This document shows positions 16,484 through 25,539 of a stretch of 64,000 nucleotides of DNA, in pieces. Made by a program: the position numbers and the translations under genes. Where the stretch lies: contig NZ_WOFH01000022.1 of the NCBI RefSeq assembly GCF_009733595.1, forward strand, positions 1 to 64,000, given 5' to 3'. The stretch's first letter is position 1, and every line of letters starts with the position of its first letter. The DNA is from Actinomadura litoris (GTDB lineage Bacteria; Actinomycetota; Actinomycetes; Streptosporangiales; Streptosporangiaceae). The notes beneath the pieces were generated by a model that worked only from the letters and a program-made list of their open reading frames with translations, was not told the origin of the DNA and made no database searches.

Positions 16484-17776
16484 TCAGCCGACGGCTCGTC
16501 CTCCCCCCTGCGTCCAGGCGGCCAGCCGGTCGAACGCATTCAGGAAGTCGGACTGCATCGGCCGGACGAGCGTGGGGAAGGCGGCCGCGAGTCCATCGGT
16601 GTGGCTCCCGCCGGGCACGCGGTGGTAGCGGTGCAGCGCCCCCCGGCCCGCCCCGCGCACCATCTCGTCGTACACGTCGCCGTTCCTGCTGATCGGCGTC
16701 AGCACGTCCAGCGTGCCCTGGATGCTGATGAGCGGCCGTCCGATGCGTCCCGTCAGGGAAACGCGTTCCACCGCCTTCCGCACCGCCTTCGGACGCGACC
16801 GGAGCCGGTAGTCGGTGTCGCATCCGGAGCCGGTGCCCTCCGCGCAGAACGGCGTCCCCGCCTGGGCGGCCCCGTCGTAGGAGGGGTCGAGCTCCTCCCG
16901 GATGACCCGCTGGAAGAAGTCCCACTGGTTCTTGTGGTGGTAGTCCCAGAGCGGCTCCGATCCCGCCGGATATCCGGCGGCGAGCATCTCCTCATGCGCG
17001 CCCGGCCTGCCCGCCTTGTACCGGGGGTAGGCGCGGAGCGCGGGCGGAAGCGTGGTCAGCAGGCTCGGACCCTTCGACGCGAACGTCAGCGCGTTCCAGT
17101 CGACGCCCCCTGTGTAGAGGCGCGGGTAGCGCTCAAGCTGCGCGCGGACGAGATATCCCCCGGCCGACAGGCCGGCGGCGTAGGTGTGGCGCGGGGCCCG
17201 GCCGTACCGCCGCGCCGCGACCTGTTTGGCCGCGATGGTCAGCTGGGCCAGGCGCGTGTGCCACTCCTGGATCGCGTCGCCCGGCCTGCGCCCGTCCTGG
17301 TAGATGGCGGGCCCGGTGTTGCCCTTGTCGGTCGCCGCGAACGCGTAGCCCCTGGCCAGGACGTGGTCGCCGATGATCCGGTCGTTGGCGTACTGCTCGC
17401 GTACACCGGGCGGGCCGCTCACCACCAGCCCGCCGTTCCAGCGCTCGGGGAGCCGGATGACGAACTGCGCGTCGTGGTTCCAGCCGTGCGTCGGGTTGGT
17501 GGCGGACGTGTCAGGGAAGTAGCCGTCGATCTGGATTCCCGGCACACCCGACGGGTTGACCGCCCCGGGCGCCACCAGCCCGGCCCAGTCGGCGGGGTCG
17601 GTGTGCCCGCTCGGAACCGTCCCGGCCGTCGTGAGGTCGGGGAGGCACGCGACGACGGAGCGCTCCGCGCCGGGGACGCCGAGCCCCCGTTCACCGCAGC
17701 CCGCGTCAGCGACGGCGGCAGGGCTCAGCGTGGATGCGAGCAGGACCGGAACGAGCAGGGCGGTACGCGACACCAT
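16484..17776 (-). CDS. Secreted tannase/feruloyl-esterase-like alpha/beta hydrolase
   Basis: A 430-residue protein with an N-terminal signal peptide (SRTALLVPVLLASTLSPAAVADA), so it is exported. The nucleophile elbow is GLSAGGYLVRAQ (Gly-x-Ser-x-Gly-Gly). RPLISIQGTLDVLTPI supplies the Asp region and GGSHTDGL the catalytic His. The pattern resembles tannase/feruloyl esterase or 3-hydroxybutyrate oligomer hydrolase families. An ester or polyester substrate outside the cell is likely, but which one is not clear. The start MVSRTALL was chosen because AAGGAG lies seven bases upstream; the longer frame to 17872 overlaps the promoter region of the divergent kinase gene. Confidence 0.8.
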   Translation of the reverse strand: MVSRTALLVPVLLASTLSPAAVADAGCGERGLGVPGAERSVVACLPDLTTAGTVPSGHTDPADWAGLVAPGAVNPSGVPGIQIDGYFPDTSATNPTHGWNHDAQFVIRLPERWNGGLVVSGPPGVREQYANDRIIGDHVLARGYAFAATDKGNTGPAIYQDGRRPGDAIQEWHTRLAQLTIAAKQVAARRYGRAPRHTYAAGLSAGGYLVRAQLERYPRLYTGGVDWNALTFASKGPSLLTTLPPALRAYPRYKAGRPGAHEEMLAAGYPAGSEPLWDYHHKNQWDFFQRVIREELDPSYDGAAQAGTPFCAEGTGSGCDTDYRLRSRPKAVRKAVERVSLTGRIGRPLISIQGTLDVLTPISRNGDVYDEMVRGAGRGALHRYHRVPGGSHTDGLAAAFPTLVRPMQSDFLNAFDRLAAWTQGGGRAVG

Positions 17777-17939
17777 GGGGGACTCCTTCGGTAGGGACAC
17801 CCCGCAACGTAGGAAGCGACGCCCCCACCGGATAAGTGAGAGGTGGCCAGACCCTCGCCGGCCGGACGGCACATGACCTATGGCCAGACCCTCCGCGCGC
17901 CCGTAGCCCGCGCGGCGCCCTCACGCGTAGCCTGCGCGC

Positions 17940-19028
17940 ATGGCGACGACGCGCCCCGTGCCCTGGGTGCCACCCCTCCTCTGCCTCGCGGTACTGCTCG
18001 GCGGCGTCTACTACGCCCTCGTGGACGCGGGCCCATCGCTGCGCACCGCCGGCTTCGCGGCCTGCGTCCTGGTGGTGATGGGGGTGGACGCCCTCGACCG
18101 GCGCGTCCCCGCGCCCGCGCTCCTGGCGGTCCGGACGGCCCTCTACGCGGCGGTCAACGCGCTGGACGCCTCGGGGGTCGCGCGCGTGCTGTTCGTCCTC
18201 ATCCCCTTCACGGCCTACTTCGCGTTCGGACGCCGCGCCGCGGTCGCGCTCGGCGCCGGATGCGTCGCGGCGATCGTGGCCGCGTACACGCTCTGGGTTC
18301 CGGACTGGCAGGTCCGCGCCGCCTACATCTCCGACCTGGTGATGTTCGCCCTCGGCATCGTCCTGGCCGTGACGATGGCCGCCGTCGCCGTCCGCGAGCG
18401 GGAGGCCCGCGTCCGGCTGGAGCGGACCATGCGCGAGGTGCGGGACCTGTCCGCCGCCGACGAGCGCAACCGGCTCGCCCGGGAGATCCACGACAGCCTG
18501 GGCCATCACCTGACCGCCATCGGCATCCAGTTGGAGAAGGCCGCCGCCTTCGCCGAGCTCGACCCCGCGGCGTCCCGGTCCGCGGTGTCCGACGCCCGCT
18601 GGTCGGCCGACCGCGCCCTCACCGAGGTGCGCCGGTCGGTGCGCGCGCTCGGGCCGGACCGGTTCCGGCTGACCGGCGCGCTGACCGATCTGATCGCGCG
18701 CCTCAACGACGACCGCCTCGCCGTCACCCTTGAGGTGGTCGGCGACGAGGGGGAACGCCCCCAGGCGGCGCTCACCGCCGTCTACCGGGCCGCCCAGGAG
18801 GCGCTGACCAACGCGTGCCGCCACTCAGGCGCCACCCGCATCAAGCTCTCCCTGTCCTATGAGGACTCCGGGGCCAGCCTGGTCGTCACCGACGACGGCC
18901 GGGGCTTCGACATGCGGGAGGGATTCGGCATACGCGGGATGCGCGAGCGGATCGGCCGCCTCGGCGGCCGCTTCGAGCTCGCGAGCGCGTCCACCGGCAC
19001 CACGGTCTCGGTCACGGTCCCCTGGTGA
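17940..19028 (+). CDS. NarL-type sensor histidine kinase
   Basis: A 362-residue membrane kinase. About five hydrophobic segments occupy residues 10-150 with no large extracytoplasmic domain, so it may sense the membrane or a small ligand. The HisKA_3 dimerisation box is DERNRLAREIHDSLGHHLTA with His184 as the phosphorylation site. The ATPase domain has AAQEALTNACRHSGAT (N box), DDGRGF (G1) and GIRGMRERI (G2). It is coupled to the regulator gene by a GTGA overlap, so the two are cognate. Related pairs in actinomycetes often control export pumps or development; the target here is unknown. Confidence 0.92.
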   Translation: MATTRPVPWVPPLLCLAVLLGGVYYALVDAGPSLRTAGFAACVLVVMGVDALDRRVPAPALLAVRTALYAAVNALDASGVARVLFVLIPFTAYFAFGRRAAVALGAGCVAAIVAAYTLWVPDWQVRAAYISDLVMFALGIVLAVTMAAVAVREREARVRLERTMREVRDLSAADERNRLAREIHDSLGHHLTAIGIQLEKAAAFAELDPAASRSAVSDARWSADRALTEVRRSVRALGPDRFRLTGALTDLIARLNDDRLAVTLEVVGDEGERPQAALTAVYRAAQEALTNACRHSGATRIKLSLSYEDSGASLVVTDDGRGFDMREGFGIRGMRERIGRLGGRFELASASTGTTVSVTVPW

Positions 19029-19636
19029 ACGGCATCCGGGTCCTTGTGGCGGACGACCAGGAACTCGTCCGTGAGGGAATCGCCTCGCTCCTCGGCCTCC
19101 AGCCGGGCATCGACGTGGTCGGCACGGCCCGCGACGGCGCGGAGGCCGTCGAGGCCGCCCCGTCCGCCGACGTGATCCTGATGGACGTGCGCATGCCCGG
19201 CATGGACGGTGTCGCGGCCACCGCGGAGGTCCGCCGCAGGACCCCGTCCTGCGGGGTCGTGATGCTCACGACGTTCGACGACGACGAGTACGTCGTCCAG
19301 GCCCTGCGCGCGGGCGCCTCCGGGTACCTGCTGAAGAACCTGCCGGCGGCCGAACTCGCGGCCGCGGTGCGGCTGGCCCACTCCGGCGTCACGCAACTCG
19401 ACTCCGCCGTCGCCCGCCGCCTCGCCGCCGCCCTCCCCGGCCCCGGGTCGCTCACCCCGCGCGAGACCGACGTCCTCCGGCTGATCGCGGCCGGCGCCAC
19501 CAACAAGGAGATCGCCTCCCGCCTGTACGTCAGCGAGGGAACGGTGAAGAACCACATCTCCCGCATCCTGCAGCGCCTCAACCTGCGCGACCGGACCCAG
19601 GCCGCCCTCTACGCCAAGGACCAGGGCCTCCTCTAG
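19025..19636 (+). CDS. NarL/FixJ-type response regulator
   Basis: A 203-residue response regulator. The receiver domain has the acidic pair at D10-D11, the phospho-acceptor Asp54 in ILMDVRMPG, and a conserved Lys in YLLKNLPA. The C-terminal LuxR HTH reads LTPRETDVLRLIAAGATNKEIASRLYVSEGTVKNHISRIL. It starts at GTG 19025, overlapping the kinase stop by four bases, so it is translated together with it. A perfect 20-bp palindrome just downstream marks the end of the unit. Confidence 0.92.
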   Translation: MNGIRVLVADDQELVREGIASLLGLQPGIDVVGTARDGAEAVEAAPSADVILMDVRMPGMDGVAATAEVRRRTPSCGVVMLTTFDDDEYVVQALRAGASGYLLKNLPAAELAAAVRLAHSGVTQLDSAVARRLAAALPGPGSLTPRETDVLRLIAAGATNKEIASRLYVSEGTVKNHISRILQRLNLRDRTQAALYAKDQGLL

Positions 19637-19659
19637 CGACACCGGCCGGCCCCCGGGGA

Positions 19660-19679
19660 GGCCGACCGCGCGGTCGGCC
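19660..19679. terminator. Perfect 20-bp palindrome downstream of the two-component operon
   Basis: Arms GGCCGACCGC and GCGGTCGGCC meet without a spacer 24 bases after the response-regulator stop, in the gap between convergent units. This is a likely terminator. Confidence 0.6.
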
Positions 19680-19721
19680 GGGTGTTCGGATGGCGCGATC
19701 GTGGAACATAACCCGGCAAGG

Positions 19722-19796
19722 CCGGTGGAACCGGGCGGTCGGTGACGCCCTTACGCCGCACGGACGGCGACCGAGCCGCTCGCCCCGTTCCACCGG
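19722..19796. repeat. Long-range inverted repeat before the symporter end
   Basis: CCGGTGGAAC (19722-19731) is exactly complementary to GTTCCACCGG (19787-19796), with partial pairing of GGGCGG and CCGCTCGCCC inside. It lies just downstream of the minus-strand symporter stop codon and may fold into its transcript terminator. Confidence 0.45.
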
Positions 19797-19814
19797 CCCA
19801 GAACCGGCCCCAGG

Positions 19815-21449
19815 TCAGACGGGCCGGCCGGTGAGGGAGCGGCCCGGGTCGTCCGGCGCCGCCGGGGCGGGGTCCGCGTCGGCGAGGTAGTCGTCCGGGT
19901 TCGTCTCGTCCTGGCCCTCCGGCGCCCTCACCGCCCGGAGCAGCAGCGTGACCGCCACCACCACGACCATGTTCAGCGCGAACGCGGTCAGCGCGATGTA
20001 GCCGGTGTGGCCGACGAACGGGATGTCGTCGAGCGGCGACCCGAAGTGCCTCTGCGTGGGCGAGGACGTGCCGTAGGCGGTCATCGTCCCGTAGGCCATG
20101 CCGGCGGCCCAGCCCGCGAGCAGCGCCCACCGGTGCGGCCACCGGGTGAACAGGCCGATCGCGATCGCCGGGAACGTCTGCACGACCCAGATGCCGCCGA
20201 GCAGCTGCAAATTGATCGCCAGTGACTTGTCGAACCCGAGGACGAACACCAGCGCGCCGAGCTTGACCAGCAGCGACACCAGCTGCGACACCCGCGTCTC
20301 CTCCTCGGGCGTCGCGTCCGGCCGCAGGAACGCGGCGTAGACGTTGCGGGTGAACAGGTTGGACGCGGCGATCGACATGATCGCGGCGGGCACCAGCGCC
20401 CCCACCCCGATCGCGGCGAACGCGAGCCCGGCGAACCAGCTCGGGAACACCTGCTCGAACAGCTCGGGCACCGCGAGCTGCGGGTTGCCCGCCGCCTTCA
20501 CGGCGGCGACGGTGCCCGGGTGGGCGAGGGCCATGTAGCCGAGCAGCGCGAGCAGGCCGAGCAGCAGCGAGTAGGCGGGCAGCAGCGCCGCGTTGCGCCG
20601 GATGACGTCGCGGCGCCCGGCGGCGAGCGCGCCGGTCACCGTGTGCGGGTAGATGAACAGCGCCAGCGACGAGCCGAGCGCCAGCGTCCCGTACGCCCAG
20701 TGCGTCATGTCGTTGGTGAACAGCGACCCGGCGGGCTTGCCGGTGGCCGGGTTGGGCCTGGCCAGCGCCGTCTCCGCCGTTCCGAAGATCGAGTCCCAGC
20801 CGCCGAGCCTCGTCGGGATGTACACGACCGCGACGATGATCACCAGGTAGATCAGCGCGTCCTTGACGAAGGAGATCAGCGCGGGCGCGCGCAGGCCCGA
20901 GGTGTAGGTGTAGGCCGCCAGCAGGCCGAACGCGATGAACAGCGGCAGGTCCTTCGCCCAGCCGGAGCCGGTGACGCCCATGACGGTGAGGACCGCCTGG
21001 ATGCCGACGAGCTGGAGGGCGATGTAGGGCATCATCGCCAGGATCCCGGTGAGCGCGACGGCGAGCCCGAGCGACTTCGACCCGAACCGCCCGCGGACGA
21101 AGTCGGCGGCGGTGACGTACCCGTGCCGATGGGCGACCGACCACAGGCGCGGGCCGACCAGGAACACGATCGGATAGGCGATCGCCCCGTAGGGGACGGC
21201 CCAGAAGCCCATCGCGCCGCCCGCGAACACCGCCGACGGGACGGCGACGAAGGTGTAGGCGGTGTACAGGTCGCCGCCCAGCAGGAACCAGGTGACGAAC
21301 GTGCCGAAGCCGCGTCCGCCGAGGCCCCACTCGTCCAGGTGCATGAGGGTCTGGCCGCGCCGCCACCGCGCGGCGGCGAAGCCGACCACGGTCACCACCG
21401 CGAAGACGGCGATGAAGATGGCGAGTTCGACGCCCTCGACGTCCTTCAC
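19815..21449 (-). CDS. Sodium:solute symporter (MctC-like monocarboxylate transporter)
   Basis: A 544-residue transporter of the SSS family with about 13 membrane helices. Landmarks are the N-terminal GGRGFGTFVTWFLLGGDLYTAYTF, the segment GLRAPALISFVKDALIY, and the conserved sodium-site helix AFAAIGVGALVPAAIMSIAASNLFTRN. The relatives I know (MctC) take up acetate, propionate or pyruvate. The GTG start (VKDVEGVELAIF) overlaps the stop of the DUF3311 gene as GTGA, so the two are one operon, a gene pair typical of this transporter type. An alternative start upstream would read through the DUF3311 gene and is rejected. Confidence 0.9.
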   Translation of the reverse strand: MKDVEGVELAIFIAVFAVVTVVGFAAARWRRGQTLMHLDEWGLGGRGFGTFVTWFLLGGDLYTAYTFVAVPSAVFAGGAMGFWAVPYGAIAYPIVFLVGPRLWSVAHRHGYVTAADFVRGRFGSKSLGLAVALTGILAMMPYIALQLVGIQAVLTVMGVTGSGWAKDLPLFIAFGLLAAYTYTSGLRAPALISFVKDALIYLVIIVAVVYIPTRLGGWDSIFGTAETALARPNPATGKPAGSLFTNDMTHWAYGTLALGSSLALFIYPHTVTGALAAGRRDVIRRNAALLPAYSLLLGLLALLGYMALAHPGTVAAVKAAGNPQLAVPELFEQVFPSWFAGLAFAAIGVGALVPAAIMSIAASNLFTRNVYAAFLRPDATPEEETRVSQLVSLLVKLGALVFVLGFDKSLAINLQLLGGIWVVQTFPAIAIGLFTRWPHRWALLAGWAAGMAYGTMTAYGTSSPTQRHFGSPLDDIPFVGHTGYIALTAFALNMVVVVAVTLLLRAVRAPEGQDETNPDDYLADADPAPAAPDDPGRSLTGRPV

Positions 21450-21676
21450 CGCGCACCGCCCCGGCGCCGGGTGAGCAGGTGGGCTCCGCCGATGCAGACG
21501 GCGGTGAGCAGCACCCACAGGAGCTGCCACCAGTAGAAGAACGGGAAGCCCGCGAGGCGCGGGCTCTCCTTGGCGTAACTCGGCACCGCCAGGTACACGA
21601 GGAACGGGGCGGCGAGCAGCACACCGGCCGCCGCCTTCCTCGCAGCCGTGACGCGGGCGGGGGACGTGTCACTCAC
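21446..21676 (-). CDS. DUF3311 small membrane protein, partner of the symporter
   Basis: A 76-residue protein with two transmembrane helices (AAAGVLLAAPFLVYLAVPSYA and FFYWWQLLWVLLTAVCIGGAHLL), matching the DUF3311 pattern. Such proteins are regularly encoded upstream of MctC-like symporters and are probably accessory subunits. The GTG start has GGAGG seven bases before it. The four-base stop/start overlap with the symporter indicates translational coupling. Confidence 0.85.
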   Translation of the reverse strand: MSDTSPARVTAARKAAAGVLLAAPFLVYLAVPSYAKESPRLAGFPFFYWWQLLWVLLTAVCIGGAHLLTRRRGGAR

Positions 21677-21850
21677 GTGCTGACCTCCAGGGCCGGGGGA
21701 ACGAACGGCCAGGGCGAATCCGCCCTCGGCAAATACTGCGATCCTCGACCGGCGGAAACCAGCCCCCGCGGCGCATCGGTTCGCCGAACCCGAACCAGGT
21801 GTCGGATTCCTGCCAGCGCGGCCGTCCGGCCGGGCGGCATGCTCGGGCGC

Positions 21851-22813
21851 ATGGACGAACACCGCGGGGACCGGCGCCGCCGCCCCTTCCGCTTCGGCGT
21901 CGTCGGGGAGTCGGTCCGCTCGGCGGACGCGCTGCTGTCGACGGCGCGCCGCGCCGAGGAGCTCGGATACGCCACGCTGACGCTGCGCGACCACTTCGTG
22001 GCCGAGCCGTTCGGCGACCAGCTCGCGCCGATGGTCGCGCTGGCCGCCGCGGCGGGCGCGACGCGGACGCTGCGGCTGGGCACGATGGTCGCCTCCAACG
22101 ACTTCCGGCACCCGGTGATGCTCGCGAAGGAGGCCGCGACGCTGGACCACCTGTCCGGCGGGCGCTTCGAGCTGGGGATGGGCGCGGGGTGGCTGCGCTC
22201 GGAGTACGAGCGGGCCGGCATGGCCTTCGACGCGGCCGGGACGCGGGTCGGGCGGCTGGAGGAGTCCCTCCGGATCCTGCGGAGCCTGCTGGCGGGCGAG
22301 AAGGCCGACTTCGCCGGGGAGCACTACCGGGTCGACGGGCTGACGGTCTTCCCCGCACCCGCGCGGCGCCCGCCGATCCTGGTCGGCGCGGGCAGCGCCC
22401 GCATGCTCGGCATCGGCGGACGGCTCGCCGACACCGTCGGGATCCTCCCCCGCGCCCTCCCCGACGGGACGATCTCCGACGAGATCTCCGAGCGGCTGCC
22501 CGAGACCATCGCCCGCAAGGTGGACCTCGTCCGCGAGGCCGCCGGGGACCGCGACGTCGAGCTGAGCATGCTCGTGTCGCCGACGTTCGGCGCCGACCCC
22601 CGCGCCGCCGCCGCGAAGGTCGCGGTGCTGCGGGGGTGGGGGGCGTCCTCGATGGAGCTCGTGCTGGACATGCCGTCCCAGTTCGTCGGCCCGCCCGAGC
22701 ACATCGCCGAGCAGATGGCCGCGCGCCGCGACCGGTACGGGTTCGGCTACTACCTGGTCTCCGACGCGGACATGGAGCGGTTCGCGCCGGTCGTCGCCCT
22801 GCTCGGAGCCTGA
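21851..22813 (+). CDS. LLM class F420-dependent oxidoreductase (TIGR03621-like)
   Basis: A 320-residue luciferase-like TIM-barrel oxidoreductase. It starts FRFGVVGESVRSADALLS, continues with ARRAEELGYATLTLRDHF, LRLGTMVASNDFRHPVMLAKEAATLDHLSGGRFELGMGAGWL, and has the family's PILVGAGSARML strand. These features match the F420-dependent group common in actinomycetes. The substrate is unknown. The ATG at 21851 was taken because the upstream part of the open frame is arginine-rich shadow. It is divergent from the DUF3311/symporter unit. Confidence 0.88.
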   Translation: MDEHRGDRRRRPFRFGVVGESVRSADALLSTARRAEELGYATLTLRDHFVAEPFGDQLAPMVALAAAAGATRTLRLGTMVASNDFRHPVMLAKEAATLDHLSGGRFELGMGAGWLRSEYERAGMAFDAAGTRVGRLEESLRILRSLLAGEKADFAGEHYRVDGLTVFPAPARRPPILVGAGSARMLGIGGRLADTVGILPRALPDGTISDEISERLPETIARKVDLVREAAGDRDVELSMLVSPTFGADPRAAAAKVAVLRGWGASSMELVLDMPSQFVGPPEHIAEQMAARRDRYGFGYYLVSDADMERFAPVVALLGA

Positions 22814-22970
22814 CGCGGGCCGGGGCGCGCCCGCCGGGGCGTGCCTGCCGGGCGTGCCCGCGGGCCCTCGGGGGCCGCTCCCCGTGGGCCCGCGGAACCC
22901 GTGCGCGCCGGGGCCCGCGGCCCCGGCGCCGTCCTTCACCCGGTGGTACGCGCCATTCGGCGGTCACGGC
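22814..22970. terminator. Very GC-rich convergent spacer with several hairpins
   Basis: This 157-bp gap between the convergent LLM gene and ABC ATPase gene is over 80% G+C and contains overlapping complementary blocks (e.g. GCGGGCC...GGCCCGC). It probably terminates both transcripts; no single stem stands out. Confidence 0.35.
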
Positions 22971-24461
22971 TCATGTGGCGGCGAAACCGGCGTTCATGGC
23001 CAGGCTGAGCTCGGCCTCGGTGAGCCGGTCCCCCGCCAGCTCGTCGACGACCCGGCCGCGCTGGAAGACCAGGACGCGGTGGCACAGCTCGACCAGCTCG
23101 GCGAGGTCGGTGGAGGCGATCAGCACGACCTTCCCGTCGGCGGCGAGGCCGCGGACGATGTCGTGCAGCTCGGTGCGGGCGCCGACGTCCACGCCGCGGG
23201 TCGGGTCGTCCAGCGCGAGGACGGCGGGCGCCGCGTCCAGCCACTTGGCCAGCACGACCTTCTGCTGGTTCCCGCCCGACAGGTCGCTCGCCTTCGCGCG
23301 CACCTCGCCCCGGACCCGGAGGCGGTCCAGGTGGCCGCGGGACCGCTCGACCAGCCGCGACCGCCGGGGCATGGGCCCGCCGCGCCCCTGGCCGAGCCAG
23401 CTCACCGACGTGACGTTCTCCCACAGCGGCTTGTCGAGCATCAGCCCGCGCCCCTTGCGGTCCCCGGTGATGAACGCGACGCCGGAGGTGACCGCCTGCC
23501 GCGCCGAGCGGGGCGAGCGCCCGTCCGGCAGCCGGACGGTCCCGGCGGACGGCCGCGCCCGCCCGCACACCGCGTCCAGCACGGCGAGGTGCCCCGAGCC
23601 CTGGAGGCCCGCCAGCCCGACGATCTCCCCGGCGGCCGCCCTGACCGACACCTCCCGCAGCCGGCCCGGCACGGTGACGCCGGTGAGGGAGACCGCCGCC
23701 CCGCCGGGGCGGGGCGGGGCGGCGGCCGGGGGGATGGCCTCACGGGCGGGCTGCCCGAGCATCGCGGTGACCAGCGAGTCGAGCCCGACGTCGGCGACGG
23801 GCGCGCCCGGCAGGACGACCCGGCCGTCCCGCAGGACGGTCACCCGCGTCGCGACGCGCATGACCTCCTCCAGGAAGTGCGAGATGTACAGGACGGCGAG
23901 GCCGCGCCCGGCGAGCCGCCGGGTGACGCCCGCGAGCCGGTCGGCGGCGGCGCGGGGCAGCGCCGAGGTCGGCTCGTCCAGGATCAGCACGCGCGGGTCC
24001 TGGAGCAGCGCCCGGCAGATCTCCAGCAGCTGCCGGTCGGCCAGCGGCAGCTCGCCCGCCTTCACGCGCGGGTCCAGGTCGAGGCCCAGCTCGTCCAGGA
24101 CGGGCTGCGCGAGCCTGCGCGTCTCCCGTGCGCTGACGAGGCCGCCCCGGCGCGGCGCCCCGTAGGGGAACAGGTTCTCCAGCACGGTGAGGTCGTCGTA
24201 GATCATCAGCTCCTGCGAGACGATCGCGACGCCCTGCCGGGCGGCCTGGCGGGCGTCGGCGAAGCGCACCGGGCGGCCGTCCAGCTCGATCGTGCCGCCG
24301 CCGGGCCGCACCACCCCGGAAATGATCTTCACGAGCGTGGACTTGCCCGCGCCGTTCTCGCCGACGAGGGCGTGCACCTCCCCCGCCTCCAGCGCGATCC
24401 CGACGCCGTCCAGCGCCGTGACCCCGCCGTAGCGCTTCACCAGGCCGGAGGCCACCAGCAT
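22971..24461 (-). CDS. Ribose/sugar-type ABC importer ATPase (RbsA-like, two ATPase domains)
   Basis: A 496-residue fused double nucleotide-binding protein. Domain 1 has Walker A GENGAGKST (34-42), a signature degenerated to LPLADRQLLEICRAL, and Walker B VLILDEPTS. Domain 2 has a degenerate Walker A (GLQGSGHLAVL), a canonical signature LSGGNQQKVVLAKWL and VLALDDPTRGVD. This complementary asymmetry is normal for RbsA/MglA proteins. It powers the permease encoded two genes upstream. The ATG lies one base after the binding-protein stop, so it is the last gene of a three-gene operon. The imported compound is not known. Confidence 0.92.
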   Translation of the reverse strand: MLVASGLVKRYGGVTALDGVGIALEAGEVHALVGENGAGKSTLVKIISGVVRPGGGTIELDGRPVRFADARQAARQGVAIVSQELMIYDDLTVLENLFPYGAPRRGGLVSARETRRLAQPVLDELGLDLDPRVKAGELPLADRQLLEICRALLQDPRVLILDEPTSALPRAAADRLAGVTRRLAGRGLAVLYISHFLEEVMRVATRVTVLRDGRVVLPGAPVADVGLDSLVTAMLGQPAREAIPPAAAPPRPGGAAVSLTGVTVPGRLREVSVRAAAGEIVGLAGLQGSGHLAVLDAVCGRARPSAGTVRLPDGRSPRSARQAVTSGVAFITGDRKGRGLMLDKPLWENVTSVSWLGQGRGGPMPRRSRLVERSRGHLDRLRVRGEVRAKASDLSGGNQQKVVLAKWLDAAPAVLALDDPTRGVDVGARTELHDIVRGLAADGKVVLIASTDLAELVELCHRVLVFQRGRVVDELAGDRLTEAELSLAMNAGFAAT

Positions 24462-24462
24462 G

Positions 24463-25539
24463 TCAGCGTGCCTCCTTGAGCGGCCGGATGCTCGCGCCGG
24501 TGTTCGCCAGCAGCCTGTCGAGCTGCGGCCTGTACCAGGTGTAGGCGTTCTGGACGTTCTGCTGCCGCTTGATGATCTCGTCGATGTTGCGCTGGTCCAT
24601 CACGAGTCCGGGCGTCTTGAACCAGCCCTTCGGCAGCTTCCCGTCGTTCTCGCGCACCGACTTGATCAGGACGGCGGTGGAGACGTAGCCCTTGAGGTAG
24701 TGCTCGGGGTCGATCCCGGTGAAGTTCGTCCCCTTCTTGATCGCCTCGATGGTCTTGGGGTCGACGTCGAAGCCGGCGGTGAGGTACCTGCCCTTGCGCT
24801 GCTCCTTCAGCCGCGCCAGGTTGTAGCTGTCGGCGTCGCCCACGCCGAGGAAGGCCAGCGCGCCCGGGTTGGCGTTGACCTGCGACTGCCACGCGCCGTA
24901 GTTCTGCGCCGGGTCGCTGTAGGTCTGGAACGGCCCGAGGACGCGGATGCCCGGCGCCTGCTTGGCGAGCGTGTCCTTGATCCCCTTGGCGCGGCTGTCC
25001 AGCACGGGCGCGCCGGGGTTCGGGACGCCGACGACGACCGTCCCCTTCGCGTCCGCGCCGAGCTTCTTCACCGTCTCCTGGGCGAGCAGCCCGCCGAGCT
25101 CGTAGTTGTCGTTGCCCACGTAGAAGTCGACCTTGCTGCCGTCGGTCGGCGCGGTGTCGAGCGCGACGATCGGGATGCCCTTGCCGACCGCCTGCGCCGC
25201 CGGGCGGGTGAAGATCGGCGGGTCGAGGTTCTCCAGCACGATCCCGTCCGGGTGGGTGACGGTGAGGTTCTGGAAGAGCTGCTGCTCGGCGGGCCCGTCG
25301 GTGTTGGGCGGGCCGACGACCTTGAAGTCGACACCGCCGGCCTGCTTGGACGCCTCGGTCGCGCCCTCGTACATCTCGCGGGCGAAGTTCAGGCTGTAGT
25401 TGGCGACGGCGATGCCCATCTTGAGCTTCTTGCCCTTCCCCGACCCGCCGCCGTCGTCGTCGCCGCAGGAGGCCGCCAGGCCGGTGCCGAGGGTGAGGGC
25501 GACGGCCAGGGCGAGCGGCCCGCGCAGGCGCGGCATCAT
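24463..25539 (-). CDS. Sugar-type ABC importer substrate-binding lipoprotein
   Basis: A 358-residue lipoprotein: signal sequence LALAVALTLGTGLAASC with the lipobox Cys at residue 25, then a Gly/Asp/Lys linker. The body is a periplasmic-binding type I fold (KLKMGIAVANYSLNFAREMYEGA, DGIVLENLDPPIF, IVALDTAPTDGSKVDFYVGND), as in ribose and autoinducer-2 binding proteins. The ligand pocket cannot be read from sequence. Its ATG overlaps the permease stop (ATGA), and its stop is one base before the ATPase start, so expression is tightly coupled. Confidence 0.92.
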   Translation of the reverse strand: MMPRLRGPLALAVALTLGTGLAASCGDDDGGGSGKGKKLKMGIAVANYSLNFAREMYEGATEASKQAGGVDFKVVGPPNTDGPAEQQLFQNLTVTHPDGIVLENLDPPIFTRPAAQAVGKGIPIVALDTAPTDGSKVDFYVGNDNYELGGLLAQETVKKLGADAKGTVVVGVPNPGAPVLDSRAKGIKDTLAKQAPGIRVLGPFQTYSDPAQNYGAWQSQVNANPGALAFLGVGDADSYNLARLKEQRKGRYLTAGFDVDPKTIEAIKKGTNFTGIDPEHYLKGYVSTAVLIKSVRENDGKLPKGWFKTPGLVMDQRNIDEIIKRQQNVQNAYTWYRPQLDRLLANTGASIRPLKEAR